Assembly (NCBI GenBank): GCA_041392065.1
Contig: JAWKMU010000001.1
Coordinates: 310,001-374,000, forward strand
Reading direction: 5' to 3'
Length of the DNA stretch: 64,000 nt
Source of the DNA: CAJQLB01 sp041392065
Lineage (GTDB): Bacteria; Bacteroidota; Bacteroidia; Flavobacteriales; Flavobacteriaceae
The translations under genes were made by a program, and so were the position numbers. The notes under the pieces were generated by a model. It was not told the DNA's origin, ran no database searches, and worked only from the letters and a program-made list of their open reading frames with translations. Shown piece by piece: positions 1-8,576 of the stretch. Position 1 is the first letter of the stretch, and the number at the start of each line of letters is the position of its first letter.

Positions 1-307
1 TATCCGTGTTCTAGGCGGCACTAAAAGAAGATATGCATCAGTAGGTGACAAAATTGTTGTTTCTGTAAAAGATGCTACGCCAAACGGAAACATAAAAAAA
101 GGAGCTGTTTCAACAGCAGTAGTTGTTCGTACAGTTAAAGAAGTTAGAAGACCAGATGGTTCATATATCAGATTTGATGATAACGCTTGTGTACTTTTAA
201 ATCCAGCAGGAGAAATGAGAGGTACACGTGTTTTTGGACCAGTAGCAAGAGAACTTCGTGACAAACAGTTCATGAAAATTGTATCATTAGCACCTGAAGT
301 GCTTTAA
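1..307 (+). CDS. rplN: 50S ribosomal protein L14, C-terminal part
   Basis: The window opens inside this gene: frame 2 is open from the first base to TAA at 305-307, giving 101 residues. The L14 core is readable (IRVLGGTKRRYASVGD near the cut, RRPDGSYIRFDDNA, RGTRVFGPVARELR, ending LAPEVL). L14 usually has about 122 residues, so only some 20 N-terminal residues are missing. It binds 23S rRNA near the L19 and 30S interface. rplX follows after 16 bases, the usual spc order. Confidence 0.97.
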   Translation, partial: IRVLGGTKRRYASVGDKIVVSVKDATPNGNIKKGAVSTAVVVRTVKEVRRPDGSYIRFDDNACVLLNPAGEMRGTRVFGPVARELRDKQFMKIVSLAPEVL

Positions 308-323
308 GGCAAAAAATATTAAG

Positions 324-635
324 ATGGGAAAGCTTAAAATAAAATCAGGAGATATTGTAAAAGTTATTGCTGGAGACCATAAAGGTACTGAAGGTAAGGT
401 GCTTACAGTATTAAAAGATAAGAACAAAGCGATTGTTGAAGGTGTGAACATGGTTAAAAAACACATGAAACCAAGTGCACAAAACCCTCAAGGAGGAATC
501 GTAGAAAAAGAAGCTGCTATTCAAATTTCTAACTTATCGTTGTTAACATCAAAAGGAGAGACAACTAGAGTTGGATACAGAATGGAAGGCGATAAGAAAG
601 TGAGATTCGCTAAAAAATCTAATGAAGTAATATAG
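324..635 (+). CDS. rplX: 50S ribosomal protein L24
   Basis: 103-residue L24, an early 50S assembly initiator that binds 23S rRNA near the exit tunnel. The KOW motif lies near the start (KSGDIVKVIAGDHKGTEGKV), followed by the conserved GVNMVKKHMKPS segment. Length is normal. Two bases separate it from rplE, so it is co-transcribed and probably translationally coupled. Confidence 0.97.
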   Translation: MGKLKIKSGDIVKVIAGDHKGTEGKVLTVLKDKNKAIVEGVNMVKKHMKPSAQNPQGGIVEKEAAIQISNLSLLTSKGETTRVGYRMEGDKKVRFAKKSNEVI

Positions 636-637
636 TT

Positions 638-1189
638 ATGGCTTATACTCCAAGACTAAAACAAGAGTACAAAGACAAAGTAGTGTCTGCTCTTACAGAA
701 GAATTCGGATATCAGAACATTATGCAAGTTCCTAAACTTAAAAAGATAGTAATATCTCAAGGTGTTGGAGCTGCTGTTGCAGATAAAAAGTTAATCGACT
801 ATGCAGTAGACGAGATGACAAAAATTTCTGGGCAAAAAGCTGTATCTACAATATCAAAAAAAGACGTTGCATCTTTTAAATTACGTAAAGGAATGCCAAT
901 AGGCGCAAAAGTAACTTTACGTGGTGAAAGAATGTACGAATTTTTAGATCGCTTAGTAACATCTGCTTTACCAAGAGTTAGAGATTTTAACGGTATTAAA
1001 GCTTCAGGCTTTGATGGTAGAGGAAACTACAGTCTAGGAATTACTGAACAAATTATATTTCCTGAGATTAATATTGATAAAGTAAACAGAATCTCTGGAA
1101 TGGACATTACATTTGTTACCTCGGCAGAAACAGATAAAGAAGCAAAATCATTATTAACAGAATTAGGATTACCTTTTCAAAAGAACTAA
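638..1189 (+). CDS. rplE: 50S ribosomal protein L5
   Basis: 183-residue L5, which binds 5S rRNA and contacts P-site tRNA and the 30S head. Visible signatures are LKKIVISQGVG, the FKLRKGMPIGAKVTLRG stretch and the C-terminal GMDITFVTSAETDKEA region. Normal length, tightly packed between rplX and rpsN (3-base gap). Confidence 0.97.
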   Translation: MAYTPRLKQEYKDKVVSALTEEFGYQNIMQVPKLKKIVISQGVGAAVADKKLIDYAVDEMTKISGQKAVSTISKKDVASFKLRKGMPIGAKVTLRGERMYEFLDRLVTSALPRVRDFNGIKASGFDGRGNYSLGITEQIIFPEINIDKVNRISGMDITFVTSAETDKEAKSLLTELGLPFQKN

Positions 1190-1192
1190 GAT

Positions 1193-1462
1193 ATGGCTAA
1201 AGAATCAATGAAAGCCCGCGAGGTAAAAAGAGCTAAATCAGTAGCTAAATATGCTGAAAAACGTAAAGCTTTAAAAGAAGCAGGCGATTATGAAGCATTA
1301 CAAAAGTTACCTAAAAACGCTTCTCCAGTACGTATGCACAACCGTTGCAAACTAACAGGAAGACCAAGAGGTTATATGAGAACTTTTGGAATTTCGCGTG
1401 TAACGTTCCGTGAAATGGCTAATCAAGGCTTAATTCCAGGTGTTAAAAAAGCAAGCTGGTAA
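1193..1462 (+). CDS. rpsN: 30S ribosomal protein S14 (zinc-free form)
   Basis: 89-residue S14 of the long, zinc-independent type: the C-terminal NRCKLTGRPRGYMRTFGISR block is present, but the CxxC pairs of the zinc-binding form are absent. It sits in the 30S head. A 73-base spacer follows before rpsH, longer than most in this cluster; no clear promoter or hairpin was seen in it. Confidence 0.96.
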   Translation: MAKESMKAREVKRAKSVAKYAEKRKALKEAGDYEALQKLPKNASPVRMHNRCKLTGRPRGYMRTFGISRVTFREMANQGLIPGVKKASW

Positions 1463-1535
1463 GCAAAACAAGAATTATAAATTGGTATAAGGTTCGATAT
1501 AAAATTTCGAAAACCACTACCGCAAATTAATACAT

Positions 1536-1934
1536 ATGAATACAGATCCTATTGCGGATTATTTAACAAGAATTAGAAACGCAGTGCGTGCCAATCACAG
1601 AGTGGTAGAAATCCCTGCATCTAATTTAAAGAAAGAAATCACTAAAATATTATTCGAACAAGGATATATTTTAAGTTACAAGTTTGACGATTCTTCAGTA
1701 CAAGGAACTATTAAGATAGCTTTAAAGTACACAAAAGAAACAAAAGAGCCTGTAATAAAGAAAATTCAAAGAATAAGTAAACCAGGTCTACGTAAGTACG
1801 CAGGTTCAAACGAACTTCCTCGTATTCTTAACGGTCTTGGTATTGCAATCGTTTCAACATCTCATGGTGTTATGACTGCAAAACAAGCTCAAAAAGAAAA
1901 TGTTGGAGGCGAAGTTTTATGTTACGTTTACTAA
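1536..1934 (+). CDS. rpsH: 30S ribosomal protein S8
   Basis: 132-residue S8, a primary 16S rRNA binding protein. The start MNTDPIADYLTRIRNA and the C-terminal VSTSHGVMTAKQAQKENVGGEVLCYVY are family signatures. Length is normal. rplF starts 17 bases later. Confidence 0.97.
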   Translation: MNTDPIADYLTRIRNAVRANHRVVEIPASNLKKEITKILFEQGYILSYKFDDSSVQGTIKIALKYTKETKEPVIKKIQRISKPGLRKYAGSNELPRILNGLGIAIVSTSHGVMTAKQAQKENVGGEVLCYVY

Positions 1935-1951
1935 TAAAAAGCCGATAAGAA

Positions 1952-2494
1952 ATGTCAAGAATAGGAAATAATCCAGTAGCCATTCCAGAAGGCGTAACAG
2001 TAGATGTTAAAGATAATGTCGTAACTGTTAAAGGTAAATTAGGAGAGTTAACTCAAAATTTTGATGCTGTAAGCATTAAAGTTGAAGGTGGTAATGTAAT
2101 GGTTGCTCGCTCTTCTGATAATAAAGATCAAAAAGCTAAACATGGTCTGTATAGAGCATTATTAAATAACATGATTCAAGGTGTGTCAAAAGGCTGGACC
2201 AAAGAATTAGAGTTAGTTGGTGTTGGATACAGAGCTAGTAATCAAGGACAAAAATTAGATTTAGCTTTAGGGTTTTCTCACAATATCATTTTAGACTTAG
2301 CTCCAGAAGTTAAAGTTGAAACGATTTCAGAAAAAGGTAAAAACCCAATTGTAAAATTAACATCACATGACAAACAATTAGTTGGTCAAGTAGCTGCAAA
2401 AATCCGTGGCTTCCGTAAACCAGAACCTTACAAAGGAAAAGGAATTAAGTTTGTTGGTGAAGAATTAAGAAGAAAAGCAGGTAAATCAGCTTAA
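1952..2494 (+). CDS. rplF: 50S ribosomal protein L6
   Basis: 180-residue L6. It begins MSRIGNNPVAIPEGV, has the central GVGYRA motif and ends with the GKGIKFVGEELRRKAGKSA tail. L6 binds 23S rRNA near the sarcin-ricin loop and factor-binding site. Ordinary length and place in the spc block. Confidence 0.97.
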   Translation: MSRIGNNPVAIPEGVTVDVKDNVVTVKGKLGELTQNFDAVSIKVEGGNVMVARSSDNKDQKAKHGLYRALLNNMIQGVSKGWTKELELVGVGYRASNQGQKLDLALGFSHNIILDLAPEVKVETISEKGKNPIVKLTSHDKQLVGQVAAKIRGFRKPEPYKGKGIKFVGEELRRKAGKSA

Positions 2495-2504
2495 TAATTG
2501 AGTT

Positions 2505-2861
2505 ATGGCATTAACAAAGAACGAAAGAAGACAAAGGATACAAAACAGAATACGCAAGATTGTTTCTGGTACAGAAGCAAGACCAAGGTTATCTGTTTTT
2601 AGAAGCAACAAAGAAATTTATGCTCAAATAATTGATGATGTAAATGGTAAAACTATTAGTGCTGCTTCATCAAGAGACAAAGAAATTGCTGCTGCAAAAG
2701 GAAATAAAACCGAAAAAGCTGCTTTAGTTGGTAAAGCTTTAGCTGAAAAAGCTATAAAAGCTGGTGTAGAAACTATCTCATTCGATAGAGGTGGATATTT
2801 ATATCATGGTAGAGTAAAATCATTAGCTGAAGGAGCTAGAGAAGCAGGACTTAAATTCTAA
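2505..2861 (+). CDS. rplR: 50S ribosomal protein L18
   Basis: 118-residue L18, which carries 5S rRNA into the 50S subunit. Basic N-terminus (RRQRIQNRIRKIV), the RPRLSVFRSNKEIYAQIIDD core and the C-terminal FDRGGYLYHGRVKSLAEGAREAGLKF signature. Normal length; 6 bases separate it from rpsE. Confidence 0.97.
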   Translation: MALTKNERRQRIQNRIRKIVSGTEARPRLSVFRSNKEIYAQIIDDVNGKTISAASSRDKEIAAAKGNKTEKAALVGKALAEKAIKAGVETISFDRGGYLYHGRVKSLAEGAREAGLKF

Positions 2862-2867
2862 GAAATT

Positions 2868-3392
2868 ATGTATCAAAAATATAAAAGCGCTGAATTAGTA
2901 AAACCAAGTGGATTAGATCTTAAAGACCGTTTGGTTGGCGTACAAAGAGTTACTAAAGTAACAAAAGGAGGTCGTGCATTTGGTTTTTCGGCTATTGTAG
3001 TTGTAGGAGACGAAGCTGGTGTTGTAGGACATGGTTTAGGAAAATCTAAAGACGTAGCTAGTGCGATTGCAAAAGCTGTTGAAGACGCTAAGAAAAACTT
3101 AGTTCGTATCCCATTGGTTAAAAGTACATTACCACACGAACAAAAAGGAAAATTTGGTGGAGCAAGAGTAAACATCATTCCTGCAGCTCCTGGTACAGGA
3201 GTAATTGCTGGTGGTGCTGTAAGAACAGTACTTGAAGCAGTTGGAGTGCATGATGTATTATCAAAATCTCAGGGATCATCTAACCCTCATAATGTGGTAA
3301 AAGCAACTTTTGATGCTCTATTACAATTAAGAAACGCAAAAACAATTGCAAAGGATAGAGGAATTTCTTTAGATAAAGTATTTAACGGATAA
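2868..3392 (+). CDS. rpsE: 30S ribosomal protein S5
   Basis: 174-residue S5, involved in decoding accuracy and mRNA entry. The conserved RVTKVTKGGRAFGFSAIVVVGD and GVIAGGAVRTVLEAVGVHDVLSKSQGSSNPHNVVKAT regions are both present. The open frame on the opposite strand here is a shadow of this gene. Confidence 0.97.
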   Translation: MYQKYKSAELVKPSGLDLKDRLVGVQRVTKVTKGGRAFGFSAIVVVGDEAGVVGHGLGKSKDVASAIAKAVEDAKKNLVRIPLVKSTLPHEQKGKFGGARVNIIPAAPGTGVIAGGAVRTVLEAVGVHDVLSKSQGSSNPHNVVKATFDALLQLRNAKTIAKDRGISLDKVFNG

Positions 3393-3403
3393 TTAAGGAT
3401 ACG

Positions 3404-3586
3404 ATGGCTAAGATAAAAGTAACAAAACAAAAAAGTGCGATCAATCGTACTAAAAACCAAAAGTTAATTTTAGAAGCACTTGGTTTAAAAAAGATTGGAC
3501 AAACTGTAGAGCATAATGCCACGCCAAATATCCTTGGTATGGTTAATAAAGTTAAACATTTAGTTTCTGTTGAAGAAATGAGCTAA
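3404..3586 (+). CDS. rpmD: 50S ribosomal protein L30
   Basis: 60-residue L30 with the typical KVTKQKSAINRTKNQK start and the LGLKKIGQTVEHNATPNILGMVNKVKHLV core. Normal length for the short bacterial protein. It is followed by a 98-base spacer before rplO that contains an inverted repeat (separate entry). Confidence 0.96.
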   Translation: MAKIKVTKQKSAINRTKNQKLILEALGLKKIGQTVEHNATPNILGMVNKVKHLVSVEEMS

Positions 3587-3628
3587 ATAAATCTTTTTGA
3601 GTTTTATTTAATAATATATAGCGAATTC

Positions 3629-3664
3629 AATCTGGCCTATTTAATTAAATAAATCAAACAGATT
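3629..3664 (+). promoter_or_regulatory. Inverted repeat in the rpmD-rplO spacer
   Basis: AATCTG (3629-3634) pairs with CAGATT (3659-3664) and encloses the perfect palindrome TATTTAATTAAATA (3638-3651). This is the only structure seen in the 98-base spacer. It is AT-rich and has no adjacent T-run, so it does not look like a terminator. It could be an mRNA leader structure for rplO or chance; function is not shown. Confidence 0.3.
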
Positions 3665-3684
3665 AAACAAAATAATAAAATATA

Positions 3685-4137
3685 ATGGACTTAAGTAATT
3701 TACAACCAGCAGAAGGTTCTGTACGAAATCAAGGAAAAAGAGTAGGCCGTGGGCAAGGTTCAGGTAAAGGTGGTACTGCTACACGTGGTCACAAAGGAGC
3801 TAAATCTCGTTCAGGTTATTCTAAAAAACTTGGTTTTGAAGGTGGTCAAATGCCACTTCAAAGACGTGTGCCTAAGTTTGGATTTACAAACATTAACCGT
3901 AAAGAATATCAAGGTGTAAACCTAGATACTTTACAACAAATGGTTGACGAAAAGAAAATTAAAGATTCAATTGATTTAGAAACAATGGTTGCACTTCGTT
4001 TAGCAAGTAAAAACGATCTTGTTAAAATTTTAGGACGTGGCGAATTAAAATCTAAATTAACTGTAACAGCTCATAAATTTACCGCTTCAGCAAAAGCTGC
4101 TATTGAAGCTGCCGGAGGAGAAGCTGTAACTTTATAA
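3685..4137 (+). CDS. rplO: 50S ribosomal protein L15
   Basis: 150-residue L15, a late 50S assembly protein. Glycine/arginine-rich N-terminus (GRGQGSGKGGTATRGHKGAK, FEGGQMPLQRRVPKFGF) and a C-terminal globular part ending AIEAAGGEAVTL. Normal length. secY follows after 15 bases, as in most bacteria. Confidence 0.97.
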   Translation: MDLSNLQPAEGSVRNQGKRVGRGQGSGKGGTATRGHKGAKSRSGYSKKLGFEGGQMPLQRRVPKFGFTNINRKEYQGVNLDTLQQMVDEKKIKDSIDLETMVALRLASKNDLVKILGRGELKSKLTVTAHKFTASAKAAIEAAGGEAVTL

Positions 4138-4152
4138 GAACCCAACTAGACA

Positions 4153-5496
4153 ATGAAATTAATAGAAACTTTAAAAAATGTTTGGAAAATAACTGAGCTA
4201 AAAGACAGAATCATTCTTACTTTAGGAATGCTTTTAGTGTATCGCTTTGGAGCGCAAGTTGTTCTTCCTGGTATTGATGCAAGTAAATTAGGAGTAATTG
4301 ATGAGAATACTCAACAAGGACTTTTAGGTTTACTTAATGCCTTTACAGGTGGTGCTTTTGCAAATGCATCTGTATTTGCCTTAGGTATTATGCCTTATAT
4401 TTCGGCGTCAATTGTAGTACAATTAATGGGAATTGCAATTCCTTATTTACAAAAACTACAAAAAGAAGGAGCTAGTGGACAAAAGAAAATCACTCAGATT
4501 ACACGATGGTTAACCATAGCAATCTGTTTGGTACAAGCTCCAGGATACTTAGTGAGCTTACCTTCTTTAGGAATTCCGCAAGAAGCATTTTTGTTAGGTC
4601 AAGGAGGTTTATTTTATTTCTCTTCTATAGTCATTTTAGTTACAGGCTGTATTTTTGCAATGTGGCTTGGTGAAAAAATTACCGACAAGGGTATTGGTAA
4701 TGGTATCTCATTATTAATTATGGTAGGTATTATTGCAACAATGCCTCAAGCTTTCATACAAGAGTATGTTGCTAGAGTAACTGAATCTAATGGTGGATTA
4801 ATTATGATACTAATAGAATTGGTTATCTGGTTGGTGATTATACTTTTATCGATAATGTTAGTTATGGCTGTGCGTAAAATCGCTGTACAGTATGCTAGAA
4901 GAACTGCTTCAGGTGGTTATGAGAAAAACGTATTTGGATCAAGACAATATATTCCTTTAAAGCTTAATGCTTCAGGAGTAATGCCAATTATCTTTGCTCA
5001 AGCCATTATGTTTGTGCCAGGATTAATTGGAGGTATGGATTTTATGAAAGATTCAACTGTTGGACAATGGCTTCAAACACAGTTTTCAGACATATTTGGT
5101 TTATGGTACAATGTAGTGTTTGCGATATTGATTATCATATTTACATATTTCTATACAGCAATCACTGTTCCTACAAATAAAATGGCAGATGATCTTAAAC
5201 GTAGTGGTGGTTTTATTCCAGGTATTAGACCAGGAACAGAAACATCTGAGTATTTAGATAAAATAATGTCGCAAATAACATTACCTGGTTCAATATTCTT
5301 GGCTTTAATTGCAGTGTTCCCTGCATTTATTGTAAAACTTATGAACGTTCAACAAGGTTGGGCATTATTCTTTGGTGGTACATCATTACTAATTATGGTT
5401 GGAGTTGCAATTGATACAATGCAACAAGTAAATTCATACTTGTTGAATAAACACTATGATGGCTTGATGAAAACTGGTAAAAACAGAAAAGGATAA
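4153..5496 (+). CDS. secY: Preprotein translocase subunit SecY
   Basis: 447-residue inner-membrane channel of the Sec translocon. About ten hydrophobic segments are visible, with the family motifs GIMPYISASIVVQLM (TM2, around residue 80), the GIGNGISLLIM segment and FTYFYTAITVPTNKMADDLKRSGGFIPGIRPG (cytoplasmic loop and TM8-9 region). It works with SecE, SecG and SecA, not encoded here. Position between rplO and infA is standard. Confidence 0.98.
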   Translation: MKLIETLKNVWKITELKDRIILTLGMLLVYRFGAQVVLPGIDASKLGVIDENTQQGLLGLLNAFTGGAFANASVFALGIMPYISASIVVQLMGIAIPYLQKLQKEGASGQKKITQITRWLTIAICLVQAPGYLVSLPSLGIPQEAFLLGQGGLFYFSSIVILVTGCIFAMWLGEKITDKGIGNGISLLIMVGIIATMPQAFIQEYVARVTESNGGLIMILIELVIWLVIILLSIMLVMAVRKIAVQYARRTASGGYEKNVFGSRQYIPLKLNASGVMPIIFAQAIMFVPGLIGGMDFMKDSTVGQWLQTQFSDIFGLWYNVVFAILIIIFTYFYTAITVPTNKMADDLKRSGGFIPGIRPGTETSEYLDKIMSQITLPGSIFLALIAVFPAFIVKLMNVQQGWALFFGGTSLLIMVGVAIDTMQQVNSYLLNKHYDGLMKTGKNRKG

Positions 5497-5512
5497 AACA
5501 TAGACTTATACT

Positions 5513-5728
5513 ATGGCAAAGCAAGCAGCAATAGAACAAGACGGAACAATAATAGAAGCATTATCAAATGCGATGTTTCGTGTTGAATTAGAAAATGGTC
5601 ACATTGTGACTGCACATATCTCTGGTAAAATGCGTATGCATTATATAAAATTGTTACCAGGAGATAAAGTAAAATTAGAAATGAGTCCTTACGATTTATC
5701 TAAGGCAAGAATAACTTATAGATACTAA
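5513..5728 (+). CDS. infA: Translation initiation factor IF-1
   Basis: 71-residue S1-like OB-fold protein that occupies the 30S A site during initiation. Readable signatures are IEQDGTIIEALSNAMFRVELENGH and LPGDKVKLEMSPYDLSKARITYRY. Normal length. rpmJ begins 7 bases downstream. Confidence 0.97.
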   Translation: MAKQAAIEQDGTIIEALSNAMFRVELENGHIVTAHISGKMRMHYIKLLPGDKVKLEMSPYDLSKARITYRY

Positions 5729-5735
5729 TAAACAG

Positions 5736-5852
5736 ATGAAAGTTAGAGCATCAGTTAAAAAAAGAAGTGCAGATTGTAAAATCGTGCGCAGAAAAGGAAG
5801 ACTTTACGTAATCAACAAAAAGAATCCTAGATTCAAACAAAGACAAGGTTAA
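5736..5852 (+). CDS. rpmJ: 50S ribosomal protein L36 (zinc-ligand-poor form)
   Basis: A 38-codon gene from ATG 5736 to TAA 5850-5852, too short for most ORF callers. It begins MKVRASVKKRSADCKIVRRK and ends NPRFKQRQG, unmistakably L36. Of the four classical zinc ligands (three Cys and one His) only C14 remains: position 11 is Ser and the His is replaced by Phe. This is the form usual in the phylum. It sits 7 bases after infA and 2 bases before rpsM. Confidence 0.96.
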   Translation: MKVRASVKKRSADCKIVRRKGRLYVINKKNPRFKQRQG

Positions 5853-5854
5853 TT

Positions 5855-6229
5855 ATGGCTAGAATTGCAGGTGTAGACATACCAAAACAAAAAAGAGGTG
5901 TAATCTCTTTAACTTATATCTATGGAATAGGTAAAAGTAGAGCAAAGGAAATTTTAGAAATTGCAAAAGTAGACGAAAGCAAAGTTGTTTCAGATTGGTC
6001 TGATGATGACATCAGTAACATACGTGATGCTGTGAGTAAGTTTACTATTGAAGGAGAATTACGCTCTGAGATACAATTAAACATTAAGAGATTAATGGAT
6101 ATTGGCTGTTACAGAGGTATTCGTCACAGAGCTGGACTTCCATTACGTGGTCAACGTACTAAAAACAACTCGAGAACCAGAAAAGGAAGAAGAAAAACTG
6201 TTGCTAACAAGAAAAAAGCAACCAAATAA
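5855..6229 (+). CDS. rpsM: 30S ribosomal protein S13
   Basis: 124-residue S13 of the 30S head, which contacts P-site tRNA and bridges to L5. Start MARIAGVDIPKQKRGVI, the YIYGIGKS helix-hairpin-helix part and the C-terminal CYRGIRHRAGLPLRGQRTKNNSRTRKG signature. Normal length. A 109-base AT-rich spacer follows before rpsK. Confidence 0.97.
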   Translation: MARIAGVDIPKQKRGVISLTYIYGIGKSRAKEILEIAKVDESKVVSDWSDDDISNIRDAVSKFTIEGELRSEIQLNIKRLMDIGCYRGIRHRAGLPLRGQRTKNNSRTRKGRRKTVANKKKATK

Positions 6230-6338
6230 TAATTAAAAATTTAGTCTTTAGTCTTTAGACGTTGGAAGGAATCTGTTTGAAATTTTAAAGGTTTAGGATT
6301 CTAGCGACTATAAACTAAAACTGAAAACTAAAAAGCAT

Positions 6339-6722
6339 ATGGCAAAAGGTAGTACAAAAAAACGCAAAGTTATTGTAGATGCAATTGGAGAAGCGCACAT
6401 TAATGCTTCTTTCAACAATATTATTATCTCATTAACCAATAAGAAAGGTGATGTAGTAGCATGGTCTTCAGCTGGTAAAATGGGATTTAGAGGCTCAAAA
6501 AAGAACACGCCTTACGCAGCTCAATTAGCAGCAGAAGATGCAGTAAATGTAGCTAAAGAGGCTGGATTGAAAAAAGTTAAGTGTTTTGTAAAAGGTCCAG
6601 GTAATGGTAGAGAATCTGCAATCAGGTCTATACACAATGGAGGTATTGAAGTGACAGAAATTATTGATGTTACTCCAGCACCACACAATGGATGTCGCCC
6701 TCCAAAACGTAGAAGAGTTTAA
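6339..6722 (+). CDS. rpsK: 30S ribosomal protein S11
   Basis: 127-residue S11 of the 30S platform. Core AHINASFNNIIISLTNKKGDVVAWSSAGKMGFRGSKKNTPYAAQ and C-terminal DVTPAPHNGCRPPKRRRV are diagnostic. Preceded and followed by unusually long spacers (109 and 160 bases) for a ribosomal cluster; the second contains the rpsD leader structure. Confidence 0.97.
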   Translation: MAKGSTKKRKVIVDAIGEAHINASFNNIIISLTNKKGDVVAWSSAGKMGFRGSKKNTPYAAQLAAEDAVNVAKEAGLKKVKCFVKGPGNGRESAIRSIHNGGIEVTEIIDVTPAPHNGCRPPKRRRV

Positions 6723-6811
6723 TCAATTTTAGAATTACGACTTCGATTTTAGAAATTAAAAATCGCAGTTCGTCAATCATAAATCGTAAATTTTAAAAAA
6801 CAAGTATTAAC

Positions 6812-6867
6812 GAGAGGTTAACAGCTATCGAAGGATAAGATTAAGACCTTAATTCATAGTTGCTCTC
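6812..6867 (+). promoter_or_regulatory. Structured rpsD mRNA leader (candidate S4 leader)
   Basis: The 3' part of the rpsK-rpsD spacer folds into a long interrupted stem. GAGAG (6812-6816) pairs with CTCTC (6863-6867), and CAGCTAT (6822-6828) pairs with ATAGTTG (6856-6862, one G-U). The 3' arms are contiguous and the 5' arms are separated by a 5-base bulge. An inner AAGG (6831-6834)/CCTT (6847-6850) can close the apex. It ends 15 bases before the rpsD start. S4 is a classical autogenous repressor and S4 leader classes have been described in Bacteroidota; assignment to one is inference. Confidence 0.55.
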
Positions 6868-6882
6868 ATAACAAATTTAACA

Positions 6883-7488
6883 ATGGCAAGATATACTGGT
6901 CCTAAAACAAAAATCGCTCGTAAATTTGGCGAAGCAATTTATGGTGAAGATAAATCTTTTGAAAAAAGAAATTATCCACCAGGTCAACATGGCGCTAACA
7001 AGCGTCGAGGAAAAAAATCTGAATACGCTACCCAATTGATGGAAAAGCAAAAAGCTAAGTACACGTATGGTGTTTTAGAGCGTCAATTTAGAAACATGTT
7101 TAAAAAAGCAACTGCTGCTCCTGGAATTACAGGTGAAGTATTGTTACAACTTTGCGAATCCAGATTGGATAACGTAGTTTACAGAATGGGAATTTCGCCT
7201 TCAAGAAATGGTGCTCGTCAATTGGTATCTCATAGACACATCACAGTAAATGGCGAAATTGTAAACATTCCTTCTTATCAATTGAAAGCTGGCGATGTTG
7301 TTGCAGTAAGAGAAAAATCTAAATCATTAGAAGCAATCGAGAAATCATTAGCATCATCAAGCAATGTTTACGAATGGATTACTTGGAACAATGATACAAA
7401 ATCTGGAACTTATGTTTCTGTTCCAGCAAGAGTTCAGATTCCTGAAAACATCAACGAGCAATTCATCGTCGAATTATATTCTAAATAA
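6883..7488 (+). CDS. rpsD: 30S ribosomal protein S4
   Basis: 201-residue S4, a primary 16S rRNA binder and in many bacteria the autogenous regulator of the alpha operon. N-terminal RYTGPKTKIARKFGE and YPPGQHGANKRRGKKSEYATQLMEKQKAKYTYG; the S4 RNA-binding domain follows (LDNVVYRMGIS through the SHRHITVNGEIVNIPSYQLKAGDVV region). Normal length. The start is supported by the MARYTGP consensus and by the structured leader immediately upstream. Confidence 0.97.
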   Translation: MARYTGPKTKIARKFGEAIYGEDKSFEKRNYPPGQHGANKRRGKKSEYATQLMEKQKAKYTYGVLERQFRNMFKKATAAPGITGEVLLQLCESRLDNVVYRMGISPSRNGARQLVSHRHITVNGEIVNIPSYQLKAGDVVAVREKSKSLEAIEKSLASSSNVYEWITWNNDTKSGTYVSVPARVQIPENINEQFIVELYSK

Positions 7489-7510
7489 TAAATACTAATA
7501 TTGGTATTTA
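7489..7510 (+). promoter_or_regulatory. Hairpin directly after rpsD stop
   Basis: TAAATAC (7489-7495) and GTATTTA (7504-7510) form a perfect 7-bp stem with an 8-base loop, starting at the base after the rpsD stop. It is AT-only apart from one pair and lacks a U-tract, so termination is unlikely. It could be an RNA-processing or stability element between rpsD and rpoA, or chance. Confidence 0.25.
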
Positions 7511-7583
7511 GCCAAAGGATTTATTGGTCTTCTTCAAACTTTTAAATCGCGCAACTAAATAACAATCAAAACGAAGAAAAAAC

Positions 7584-8576
7584 ATGGCAATATTAAATTT
7601 TCAGAAGCCCGACAAAGTAATCATGATTGATTCAACAGATTTTGAAGGTAAATTCGAATTTAGACCTTTAGAACCTGGTTATGGATTAACAGTAGGAAAC
7701 GCTCTAAGAAGAGTATTACTTTCTTCTTTAGAAGGATTTGCTATTACATCTGTTAGAATAGAAGGTGTAGAGCATGAATTTTCTACAATTGCTGGCGTGG
7801 TTGAAGATGTAACTGAAATGATTCTTAACTTAAAGCAAGTACGCTTTAAGCGTCAAATAGATGAAATAGACAATGAATCTGTTTCTATTTCAATCTCTGG
7901 CCAAGACCAAATTACAGCAGGAGATTTTCAGAAATTTATTTCTGGATTCCAAATCTTAAATTCAGAGCAAGTTATCTGTAATTTAGATCCTAAAGTAAGT
8001 ATCAATATGGAAATCACAATTGAAAAAGGTAGAGGTTATGTTCCAGCTGAAGAAAACACAAAAGCTACAGCACCAATGGGAACTATCTTTACAGATTCAA
8101 TTTACACTCCAATAAAAAATGTAAAGTATAGTGTTGAGAACTTTCGTGTAGAACAAAAAACAGATTACGAAAAATTAGTTTTCGAAATCATGACAGACGG
8201 TTCTATCAACCCTCAAGACGCACTTACAGAAGCTGCAAAAATATTAATTCACCACTTCATGTTATTCTCTGATGAGCGCATTACTCTTGAAGCTGATGAA
8301 ATTGCGCAAACTGAAACTTATGATGAAGAATCGCTTCACATGCGTCAATTGTTAAAGACTAAGCTTGTTGATATGGATCTTTCTGTACGTGCACTTAACT
8401 GTTTAAAAGCAGCAGAAGTTGATACACTTGGAGATTTAGTGTCATTTAACAAAAATGATTTAATGAAATTCAGAAATTTTGGTAAGAAATCTTTAACTGA
8501 GCTTGAAGAACTTGTAAACGTTAAAGGCCTAAATTTTGGAATGGATTTAAGCAAATATAAATTAGATAAAGACTAA
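7584..8576 (+). CDS. rpoA: DNA-directed RNA polymerase subunit alpha
   Basis: 330-residue alpha subunit. The N-terminal dimerisation domain (FEFRPLEPGYGLTVGNALRRVLLSSLEG, VEDVTEMILNLK) initiates core assembly. A linker around residues 235-250 leads to the C-terminal domain (LNCLKAAEVDTLGDLV, FRNFGKKSLTELEELV), which contacts promoter DNA and activators. Length is normal. Flanked by long structured spacers on both sides; transcribed with rpsD and rplQ. Confidence 0.98.
   Translation: MAILNFQKPDKVIMIDSTDFEGKFEFRPLEPGYGLTVGNALRRVLLSSLEGFAITSVRIEGVEHEFSTIAGVVEDVTEMILNLKQVRFKRQIDEIDNESVSISISGQDQITAGDFQKFISGFQILNSEQVICNLDPKVSINMEITIEKGRGYVPAEENTKATAPMGTIFTDSIYTPIKNVKYSVENFRVEQKTDYEKLVFEIMTDGSINPQDALTEAAKILIHHFMLFSDERITLEADEIAQTETYDEESLHMRQLLKTKLVDMDLSVRALNCLKAAEVDTLGDLVSFNKNDLMKFRNFGKKSLTELEELVNVKGLNFGMDLSKYKLDKD

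Noticed and set aside
2873..3178. Minus-strand open frame over rpsE
   Set aside because: Antisense shadow of a conserved ribosomal gene.
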